Shown here piece after piece: positions 8,200 through 14,572 of a stretch of DNA of 64,000 bases (the stretch's first letter is position 1; every line of letters begins with the position of its first letter). This DNA comes from Anaerolineales bacterium. GTDB taxonomy: Bacteria > Chloroflexota > Anaerolineae > 4572-78 > J111. The stretch lies in the NCBI GenBank assembly GCA_015075405.1, contig JABTUK010000003.1:62001-126000 (forward strand), written 5' to 3'. Position numbers and translations under genes: made by a program. The notes below the pieces were generated by a model. That model was not told the DNA's origin. It searched no databases and saw only the letters and a program-made list of their open reading frames with translations.

Positions 8200-8476
8200 T
8201 TTCAAGCGCGGCGATATTGTCAATGCGCTCGGCCAAATCGGGGTGGTTGTGGATATTTTGCAAAGTACCGAAACAAACAATATTTGCCTGTATGTTCGAT
8301 TTGTCCATAACCTCGGCAATGCCCGCCCTTATGATATGCTTGAACTGGCGCCGGGTCGGATGTTGGGGGTGGATAAATGGACACGAGCGACTCGGGGGGA
8401 TTTGGAGCAAGCTATTGCGAAGCGCCGCGTTAGACTTGACCAGGAAATTGATGATTTACTGAATATTGTGGGGTGA
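8174..8476 (+). CDS. Small hypothetical protein
   Basis: 100 residues from the ATG at 8174 (an in-frame ATG at 8153 would add seven). The start of the protein looks like a small beta barrel (FKRGDIVNALGQIGVVVDI, then NICLYVRFVHNLG) followed by a helical tail (DLEQAIAKRRVRLDQEIDDLL). The family is not recognised. It overlaps the previous gene by 26 bases in another frame. Confidence 0.5.
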   Translation: MVKPPISIDFKRGDIVNALGQIGVVVDILQSTETNNICLYVRFVHNLGNARPYDMLELAPGRMLGVDKWTRATRGDLEQAIAKRRVRLDQEIDDLLNIVG

Positions 8477-8479
8477 GGG

Positions 8480-8665
8480 ATGAACCACAAACGCAAGCGA
8501 CCGAGAAACCGGCGGGCCGGATGTAAAATGTGTAAATTTTGGAAGGTTAATGGCTTCTCGACCTGGCGGGTAGAGGGTGAAAAATTCTCCGATCATCGCC
8601 GCCGGAGAATTGCCGGTGAGGAAATTCGGGATGTATCACGAGTTATACAAAATCACAAACTTTGA
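8480..8665 (+). CDS. Small basic protein with NRRAGCxxC motif
   Basis: 61 residues, strongly basic, beginning with Lys/Arg-rich sequence and RNRRAGCKMCKFWKVNG. The Cys-x2-Cys pair in an RRAGC context resembles a widespread small-protein family of unknown role in Chloroflexota and cyanobacteria that I know only as hypothetical. A single zinc knuckle would need two more ligands; the later HRRRR segment could supply one histidine. It starts 3 bp after the previous stop. Confidence 0.5.
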   Translation: MNHKRKRPRNRRAGCKMCKFWKVNGFSTWRVEGEKFSDHRRRRIAGEEIRDVSRVIQNHKL

Positions 8666-8769
8666 AATCGTGGCCGACGTGATTGGCTTCGCCTCCCTGT
8701 TGTTTCAGCCGGCGCTGAATATTTTGTTAGCCAGCCGAAGAAAAGTCGAGCAGTCAAACAGGAGAAGAG

Positions 8770-9543
8770 ATGTCCTTGATTCCAATTTTCATTCCTGCTA
8801 GCAGAGAATCTAGACCTTTATGGGAATTTGAAGGTGACTGGACAGCCGAGGAGAAGGCTCTCCTTGAAGGGATTTTGCATAAACATAGTCATAAACATAA
8901 AAAACCGTATCGAAAACAATGGTTGCTTATTTGCCGTAGGTTCAGTAGTGATACTGATTATCATGCCACTTATGGAACAGAGGTAGCTTTATACGGGGAT
9001 ACCGTCGAAGAATTAGGTCAACGGATTGACCTTTACTATCTAACTGGCAAAACCCCTACAAACCTTGTTGAATTTGAGAGTACAGCTCCGCTAATTCAAG
9101 CAAATCGAACCGATGATGATTGGTTAAATCAACTCAAGCAACTTCACGATGAAGATAAACTTAGATTACAAGGTGAACAGGAACAAGAACAGGAAAGGCA
9201 AGCCCAAGCCCGGCGTCATATAGCAGTGAAATTATTGGGTCAGAGTAAAGCCCACGAATTACTACGCCAGGTTCAAAAAGCATTGCTGAATGGCGGGGGG
9301 ATATTAAAAGTCCTTGACCAGAGCGAAGAATATGACCAAGCGATAGTTTTGATGTGGCAGGGGTCAATTTCTGCGGCTCGTAAACCGGACAAAGCGAATG
9401 AAGATTACAGCTATATTTTGGTTGGAGTTAGAGACAACAAAATGTGGGTCAATGGTACTGTTATAGCTAAACCTACACCAGAAGTATTGAAGATTAATTT
9501 ATTGGAAGCGTGCAAAAAGCCACGACGTAGCCGCGCTAGTTGA
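8770..9543 (+). CDS. Hypothetical protein in AT-rich island
   Basis: 257 residues with no recognised domain. The N-terminus is hydrophobic but short; a His/Lys-rich patch (HKHSHKHKKPYRK) lies near 38-50; a charged Glu/Gln coiled stretch (about 130-150, EQEQEQERQAQARR) precedes a helical region; and the C-terminus looks like a beta strand pair (YSYILVGVRDNKMWVNGTVI). The GGAGAAG ribosome-binding site before the ATG is good. Base composition is clearly more AT-rich than the flanking tricorn and xdhC genes, which suggests acquired DNA. Confidence 0.65.
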   Translation: MSLIPIFIPASRESRPLWEFEGDWTAEEKALLEGILHKHSHKHKKPYRKQWLLICRRFSSDTDYHATYGTEVALYGDTVEELGQRIDLYYLTGKTPTNLVEFESTAPLIQANRTDDDWLNQLKQLHDEDKLRLQGEQEQEQERQAQARRHIAVKLLGQSKAHELLRQVQKALLNGGGILKVLDQSEEYDQAIVLMWQGSISAARKPDKANEDYSYILVGVRDNKMWVNGTVIAKPTPEVLKINLLEACKKPRRSRAS

Positions 9544-9563
9544 AAGAAGAACTTGACGCCTGA

Positions 9564-9707
9564 AATTCATTCATCAGGGAATATCACGATACTTCCTCAT
9601 CTTGGCATAAAGTAAGATTAAAAAACCTTGAAAAAGAAATTGAACGATTTAAAGGCGATGCAGGCTTCGAGCAGTCGCCAATAGTTTGGGTATTTCCAGG
9701 CCCTTGA
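9564..9707 (+). pseudogene. Possible gene remnant in intergenic region
   Basis: The gap 9544-9827 holds one 47-codon open frame without a start codon. Its product looks protein-like (KNLEKEIERFKGDAGFEQS, then IVWVFPGP). It may be the end of a decayed small gene. Nothing else is seen up to the tricorn start. Confidence 0.3.
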
Positions 9708-9827
9708 AACAAAGGGCCGACCGAATTGCCGGGATTTGAAAAAAAACGATAAACTACAATCCTCTAATCCCCAAATCCCGGCCAAAAATCTGATCCCATA
9801 CAAATACTTTTCAGGTAATCACAACCT

Positions 9828-12800
9828 ATGAAACTCAACGGCTATTACCGCTACCCAACCATCCACAAAAACACTATCGTCTTCGTCTGTGAAGATGACC
9901 TCTGGTCTGTTCCAACCAAAGGCGGCATGGCCCGCCGATTGACGGCCAACCTGGGCATGGTCTCCCACCCGGCTCTGTCGCCCGATGGCGAGTGGCTGGC
10001 CTTTATTGGCCGGGAAGAGGGCGAAGGCGAAGTTTACGTCATGCCTGCCGACGGCGGCCCGGCCACCCGCTTGACCTTTCTGGGCAGTAGAACCATCGTC
10101 GCCGGCTGGACGCCGGACAGCCAGAAAATTGTTTTGGCCAGCAGCGCCGGTCAGCCGTTTCCCACCCTCACGCCCGTGTACACCATCAGCCGGGAAGGGG
10201 GCCAGCCGGAACTGCTCCCCTGCGGGCCGGCCCGCTCGCTGTCATTTGGGCCGGAGGGTGGGGTGGTCATCGGGCGGCGCTCCAACGAATTAGCCAATTG
10301 GAAACGCTATCGCGGCGGCACGGCCGGCGAAATCTGGATTGATCTCAAGGGCAAAGGCAAATTCAAGCCGCTGCTCAAAAACGCCGGCCACGTGGTCTGC
10401 CCCTTGTGGCTAGGCGAGCGGATTTACTATCTTTCGGATCACGAAGGTGTCGGCAACCTTTATTCCTGCACCCTCGACGGCAAAGATATTCAGCGCCACA
10501 CCCACCACGAAGATTACTACGTCCGCAATCCCGCCAGCGACGGCCGGCGGATTGTCTACCGCGCCGGGGCCGACCTCTATCTGTTCGACCCGGCCAAAAA
10601 CGGCAAAAAAAGCCTTGAAAAAATCAAGATCGAGTTTCACAGCCCGCGCGTCCAGCGTAACCGCAAGTTTGTCAAAGCGGCCAGCTATCTGGACCACTAC
10701 AGCCTGCACCCGCAGGGGCACAGTGTGGCCTTGACCACTCGCGGCCAGGCGTTTGCCATGTCCAACTGGGAAGGGGCGGTGCTGCCCTACGGCAAAACGG
10801 CCGGAGTGCGTTCCCGGCTCATCGAATGGCTGAATGACGGTCAGCGGTTGGTCATGCTCAGCGACGCCGACGGCGAAGAAGTCATCGAAATTCACCCCGA
10901 CGCCAGCAAAACGCCCGCCGACCGCCCGGTGGAGCGGCTGACCGGGCTGGATATTGGCCGGCCGCTCTATTTCAAGCTGTCGCCCCGTCACGACCGCCTG
11001 GTTTTTGGCAACCACCGCTATGAGCTTGTTTTGGTGGACCTGGCCCAAAAAAGCTACAAGGTACTGGACAAAAGCGGTTATGGCCGCATCTACGGGCTGG
11101 ACTGGTCGCCGGATGGGGAATGGGTGGTTTACAGTTTGCGCACGTCGCTCTATACCGCCGCCATTAAATTGTGTCACATTGAAAGCGGGGCAACCCATTT
11201 TGTAACCACCCCCAACACTCTGCACGATTTTGGCCCCAGTTTTGACCCCTCCGGCAAGTACATCTATTTCCTCTCCTTCCGCGATTTTGACCCGGTGCAT
11301 GACAGCTACTATTTTGATTTGAATTTCCCGCGCGGCTCGCGGCCCTACCTGGTCACGCTGCAAAAAGAGTTGGCCAATCCCTTTATTCCCGCGCCGGGCG
11401 AAGCTCCCGCCGGAGACAACGGCAAAAAGGAAGAAGCTGATAAATCTCCCGCACCCGAAGCCGCCAAAAGCGACAAAGAGGCCGGCGCTCCCCCGCCCAA
11501 ACCGGAGGAAAAAGATAAGTTCCTGCGGATTGACCTGGAAGGGATTCAGAGCCGGGTGGTGGCTTTTCCGGTGGCCGAAGGACGCTATCACCAAATCAGG
11601 GGTATCAACAAAGACAAAGTGCTGTTTACCTCCTTTCCTGTGGAGGGCAGCCTGGGCAAAAGCTGGCGCAATCACGATGACGAGGAAGGCCATGGTGCGC
11701 TGGAGATGTACGATCTGGTTGAGCGCAAAAAAGAGTTCATTGTCAACGGCGTCAGCGATTTCGGGGTATCGCGGGATCGAAATTTTCTCATTTATCGCAA
11801 CGGCAGACATTTGCGGGTGTTGAAGGCGGGGGAAAAGCCGGACAACGGGGCCAGCGGCTACACCAAAAAAAGCGGCTGGATTGACCTGAGCCGGGTGCGA
11901 GTGGCCGTCAATCCGCCCGACGAGTGGCAGCAGATGTTCCGCGAGGCCTGGCGTTTGCAGCGCGACCATTTCTGGACTGACGATATGGCCCTGGTGGATT
12001 GGCAGCAAGTTTACCAGCGTTATTTTCCGCTGATTGATCGCGTCACCACCCGCTCCGAGTTTTCTGATTTGATGTGGGAAATGCAGGGCGAGTTGGGCAC
12101 TTCCCACGCCTATGAAATTGGCGGCGATTACCGCCCTTCGCCCCGTTACGACCAGGGTTTTTTGGGCGCTGATTTTGAGTACGACCCTGCTTCCGGCGGC
12201 TATCGGATTACCCATATTGTCCAGGGTGATGCCTGGGTCGAGCGGTGGGACTCGCCCTTGCGCCGGCTGGGGGTCAATGCCCAGGTGGGCGATATTCTGC
12301 TGGCGATTGACGGGCAGCGCCTGAGCCGCGAGGTTTCACCGCAGCAGTTGCTGGTCAATCGGGCCGGTACGGAGGTGCAGTTGACCCTTCTGGGGGTCGG
12401 GGGCCAGAGGACCGGAGACCGGAGACCGGAGACCGGGCCAGAACAAGATGATAATCAACCTAAAAATGCAACTTCCCAACCCTCCAACCCTCCAACCCTC
12501 CAACCTTCCAACCCTCCCTCCCCCCGCACCGTCCTGGTCAAAACCCTGCGCAGCGAAACCGAGGCGCGTTACCGGGAGTGGGTCGAAACAAACCGCCGTC
12601 GCGTCCACGCTGAAACCGGCGAGCGAGTCGGTTACGTTCATATTCCCGATATGGGCGCATTTGGCTACGCCGAATTTCATCGCTACTACCTGGCCGAGTC
12701 GGAGCGGGAGGGGCTGATTGTAGATGTCCGCTTCAACGGCGGCGGCAATGTGTCGCAATTGTTACTGGAAAAGCTGGCTCGGCGGCGTATTGGCTACAAA

Positions 12801-13256
12801 CAGCCGCGCTATGGACAGGCGTTTCCCTATCCTGTCCACTCCGTGCTGGGGCCACTGGTGGCGCTGACCAACGAATTTGCCGGTTCGGATGGCGATATCT
12901 TTACCCACGCTTTTAAAATTATGGGGTTGGGGCCGGTCATCGGCAAGCGCACCTGGGGCGGGGTGATTGGCATTTCGCCGCGCCATACCCTGGTAGATGG
13001 CACCATTACCACTCAGCCCGAATTTTCGTCCTGGTTTCAGGATGTCGGTTGGGCCGTGGAAAACTACGGCACGGACCCCGATATCGAAGTGGAGGTCAAG
13101 CCGCAAGATTACGTGGCCGGTCAAGACCCGCAGTTGGAACGGGGGCTGCAAGAAATTATGAAGTTGATGGAGGCCAAGCCGCCCCGCATCCCGGATTTTG
13201 GTCCCCGGCCCAGCCGGGAACTGCCAAAGCTGCCAAAGTTGAAAAAGGGGAATTAG
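9828..13256 (+). CDS. Tricorn-like protease (S41 family with beta-propellers and PDZ)
   Basis: 1142 residues; tricorn proteases degrade oligopeptides released by larger proteases. The N-terminal half is a WD/TolB-like beta-propeller array (repeated SPDGEWLAF-type motifs) lacking a signal peptide. A charged Pro/Ala/Lys-rich insertion follows at about 520-565. The C-terminal half holds the catalytic core: GTSHAYEIGGDY (the catalytic His, near residue 761), a PDZ domain at about 780-880, and NEFAGSDGDIF with the nucleophile Ser near 1020 followed by Asp. The Glu is in TTQPEFSSW. All three catalytic positions are present, so the enzyme should be active. A repeat-encoded insertion (12404-12530) lies at the end of the PDZ. 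Confidence 0.92.
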   Translation: MKLNGYYRYPTIHKNTIVFVCEDDLWSVPTKGGMARRLTANLGMVSHPALSPDGEWLAFIGREEGEGEVYVMPADGGPATRLTFLGSRTIVAGWTPDSQKIVLASSAGQPFPTLTPVYTISREGGQPELLPCGPARSLSFGPEGGVVIGRRSNELANWKRYRGGTAGEIWIDLKGKGKFKPLLKNAGHVVCPLWLGERIYYLSDHEGVGNLYSCTLDGKDIQRHTHHEDYYVRNPASDGRRIVYRAGADLYLFDPAKNGKKSLEKIKIEFHSPRVQRNRKFVKAASYLDHYSLHPQGHSVALTTRGQAFAMSNWEGAVLPYGKTAGVRSRLIEWLNDGQRLVMLSDADGEEVIEIHPDASKTPADRPVERLTGLDIGRPLYFKLSPRHDRLVFGNHRYELVLVDLAQKSYKVLDKSGYGRIYGLDWSPDGEWVVYSLRTSLYTAAIKLCHIESGATHFVTTPNTLHDFGPSFDPSGKYIYFLSFRDFDPVHDSYYFDLNFPRGSRPYLVTLQKELANPFIPAPGEAPAGDNGKKEEADKSPAPEAAKSDKEAGAPPPKPEEKDKFLRIDLEGIQSRVVAFPVAEGRYHQIRGINKDKVLFTSFPVEGSLGKSWRNHDDEEGHGALEMYDLVERKKEFIVNGVSDFGVSRDRNFLIYRNGRHLRVLKAGEKPDNGASGYTKKSGWIDLSRVRVAVNPPDEWQQMFREAWRLQRDHFWTDDMALVDWQQVYQRYFPLIDRVTTRSEFSDLMWEMQGELGTSHAYEIGGDYRPSPRYDQGFLGADFEYDPASGGYRITHIVQGDAWVERWDSPLRRLGVNAQVGDILLAIDGQRLSREVSPQQLLVNRAGTEVQLTLLGVGGQRTGDRRPETGPEQDDNQPKNATSQPSNPPTLQPSNPPSPRTVLVKTLRSETEARYREWVETNRRRVHAETGERVGYVHIPDMGAFGYAEFHRYYLAESEREGLIVDVRFNGGGNVSQLLLEKLARRRIGYKQPRYGQAFPYPVHSVLGPLVALTNEFAGSDGDIFTHAFKIMGLGPVIGKRTWGGVIGISPRHTLVDGTITTQPEFSSWFQDVGWAVENYGTDPDIEVEVKPQDYVAGQDPQLERGLQEIMKLMEAKPPRIPDFGPRPSRELPKLPKLKKGN
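12404..12530. repeat. In-frame heptamer/octamer repeats inside tricorn gene
   Basis: GACCGGA repeated four times, then CCTCCAAC-type octamers repeated about five times. They are translated as RTGDRRPETGP and then QPSNPPTLQPSNPP, a low-complexity loop between the PDZ domain and the protease core. The frame is preserved. Confidence 0.88.
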
Positions 13257-13278
13257 CTTACACTGTGGAGTGGATTTC

Positions 13279-13563
13279 TCAGTAAACTTCGTCGTGGGTG
13301 CCTACATCAAGCAAGATGATAACCTCTTTTCCCGTGGCCTGATCTCGCTCAATTGAAAACACAATCCGACAATCATAGCCACAAGAGCAGGCTTGTAGTC
13401 CAAGCAGTTCTCCACCAAGTTTGTGGGTGCTCAGGTGAGCCGCAAACGTGTCCTCTTGCATCTGCTGCAATACATTCTCTATTCGCACTTGTAACCGGGT
13501 ATCACGCCGCACAAATTTGCGATAGGCTCGTTTAAACTTCGGGGTTAAAACAAGCTCCCTCAT
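13279..13563 (-). CDS. RelE/YafQ-type toxin (mRNA interferase)
   Basis: 94 residues with the compact RelE/YafQ fold pattern: LTPKFKRAYRKFVRR at the N-terminus, a central helix pair, GGELLGLQACSCGYDCRIVFSIE where the family has the substrate-binding strands, and a final ILLDVGTHDEVY (family ending GTHDEVY/GSHSEVY). Such toxins cleave mRNA on the ribosome. The start codon overlaps the antitoxin stop by four bases (ATGA), the usual arrangement. Two extra cysteines in the middle strand are unusual. Confidence 0.9.
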   Translation of the reverse strand: MRELVLTPKFKRAYRKFVRRDTRLQVRIENVLQQMQEDTFAAHLSTHKLGGELLGLQACSCGYDCRIVFSIERDQATGKEVIILLDVGTHDEVY

Positions 13564-13796
13564 TCGTCAATCATTTCGTCTAATGATTGGCGAAGTTCAG
13601 TAATGATTTCTTCCACAGGCTGCGGTTTTAATTTACCCGCATGAAAAGCAGCAATAGCCTCTTGAGCATCCTGGGCAATTTCTCTGCGCCGGCTCTCAAT
13701 ATGGCGACGGTGGATGATGTCAAGCAGCATTTCTTGCTGTTCAAACGATAGCTGCATGACTGTGTCGAGGGCTTGGTCGAGGGTTATTGTATTCAT
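13560..13796 (-). CDS. Antitoxin of RelE-type system
   Basis: 78 residues from the ATG at 13796; a longer frame to 13826 is possible but the AGAAGG-like site favours the short form. The protein is helical (ITLDQALDTVMQLSFEQQEMLLDIIHRRHIESRRREIAQDAQEAI) with an acidic tail suited to wrapping the toxin. It starts 13 bp after the stop of the small gene at 13810. Confidence 0.82.
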   Translation of the reverse strand: MNTITLDQALDTVMQLSFEQQEMLLDIIHRRHIESRRREIAQDAQEAIAAFHAGKLKPQPVEEIITELRQSLDEMIDE

Positions 13797-13809
13797 TGTC
13801 TTAACCTTC

Positions 13810-13932
13810 TCAAGTGCTACATTCAAGGGTGGCTATCACTTCAGTATCCAAGCTACGATGGTTTTCGATGGCTTTTTGCTTAAGTCGTTGATACAGTGGA
13901 TTTGGAATATCCTTCAAAAGAAATTCTGCCAT
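13810..13932 (-). CDS. 40-residue ribbon-helix-helix (FitA-like) protein
   Basis: A short gene with a strong GGAGG site ten bases before the ATG. Its product begins MAEFLLKDIPNPLYQRLKQK and continues with NHRSLDTEVIATLE, which follows the FitA/Arc-type ribbon-helix-helix pattern (beta strand, helix with RLK, then NxRSLxxEV). Family members are usually about 70-85 residues, so the C-terminal half that would hold a toxin is missing. It is the first gene of a three-gene unit with the antitoxin and RelE toxin and may supply or modify operator binding. Confidence 0.6.
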   Translation of the reverse strand: MAEFLLKDIPNPLYQRLKQKAIENHRSLDTEVIATLECST

Positions 13933-13953
13933 AAACGTTAGCCTCCGTATCTT

Positions 13954-13959
13954 ATTTTA
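13954..13959 (-). promoter_or_regulatory. -10 box (TAAAAT) of the toxin-antitoxin unit
   Basis: On the minus strand GCTAAAATAAG lies about 20 bases upstream of the ATG at 13932. The context resembles the TTAAAATAG boxes at 43605 and 55720. No clear -35 box is seen. Confidence 0.45.
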
Positions 13960-13989
13960 GCACAACTCTGTCAGATTACGATAAATTTA

Positions 13990-14018
13990 TTGGTCAAATC
14001 CCAATAGAAAGCTATAAT
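13990..14018 (+). promoter_or_regulatory. Promoter of dtd
   Basis: TTGGTC (13990-13995), a 17-bp spacer and a perfect TATAAT (14013-14018). The start is expected near 14025, giving a short leader before the ATG at 14050. Confidence 0.65.
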
Positions 14019-14049
14019 CGGAGAATTATATTTCATTGAGAAATAATAG

Positions 14050-14499
14050 ATGCGCGCTGTCTTGCAACGGGTTCGGCATGGAAATGTAACGGTTGGCGAT
14101 CAAGTGGTCGGCCAGATTGGGCCGGGCTACGTCATTCTGCTCGGCGTGACGCATAGCGATGGACCGGCGGAGGTCAAAAAACTGGCCGAAAAAACCGTTC
14201 ACCTGCGTGTGTTTGAAGACGCGCAGGGTAAAATGAACCTGTCGGCCCTGGACACAAACGCCGAAATGCTGGTCATCTCCCAATTCACCCTCTACGCCGA
14301 TGCCCGCAAAGGCCGCCGGCCCAGCTTCACCGACGCCGCGCTGCCCGCTGTAGCCGAACCCCTCGTCGCCCACTTCGCCGCCGAGTTACAAAAGCTGGGC
14401 ATCAAAAAAGTTGCCGCCGGCGTTTTTGGCGCGCACATGATCGTCCATATCGAAAATGATGGCCCGGTGACGATTATTTTGGATACCAAAGAACTTTAA
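14050..14499 (+). CDS. dtd: D-aminoacyl-tRNA deacylase
   Basis: 149 residues, the normal length of Dtd, which hydrolyses D-amino acids (and glycine mischarged on tRNA-Ala) from tRNA. It begins MRAVLQRVRHGNVTVGDQVV, and has the SQFTLYADARKGRRPSF catalytic segment (SQxT) near residues 77-93 and a cross-subunit motif ENDGPVTI near 137-144 (family NxGPVT). It is a single-gene unit with its own promoter and is followed by heptamer repeats. Confidence 0.95.
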   Translation: MRAVLQRVRHGNVTVGDQVVGQIGPGYVILLGVTHSDGPAEVKKLAEKTVHLRVFEDAQGKMNLSALDTNAEMLVISQFTLYADARKGRRPSFTDAALPAVAEPLVAHFAAELQKLGIKKVAAGVFGAHMIVHIENDGPVTIILDTKEL

Positions 14500-14565
14500 A
14501 GGTTGGAAGGTCGGTAATTCTTTCAATCCTCCATTCTTCCAGCCTTCCAACCTTCCTGCTTGAGA
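14500..14565. repeat. GGTTGGAAGG / CCTTCCAACC heptamer hairpin upstream of kdpD
   Basis: GGTTGGAAGGTCGG on the left is complementary to CCAGCCTTCCAACC on the right, around CAATCCTCCATTCTTCC units. The family recurs inside the gene at 43781 (44990-45085). Confidence 0.85.
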
Positions 14566-14572
14566 GCCTACC

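Noticed and set aside
8632..8801. Small frame starting MYHELYKITNFEIVAD
   Set aside because: Only the first 16 residues look like a DUF2442-type start; the rest is unlike the family and overlaps genes on both sides, so it is noted as a scar rather than a gene.
10410..12215. 601-codon minus-strand frame opposite the tricorn gene
   Set aside because: Antisense shadow of codon bias in the protease; no start context and no recognisable protein pattern.
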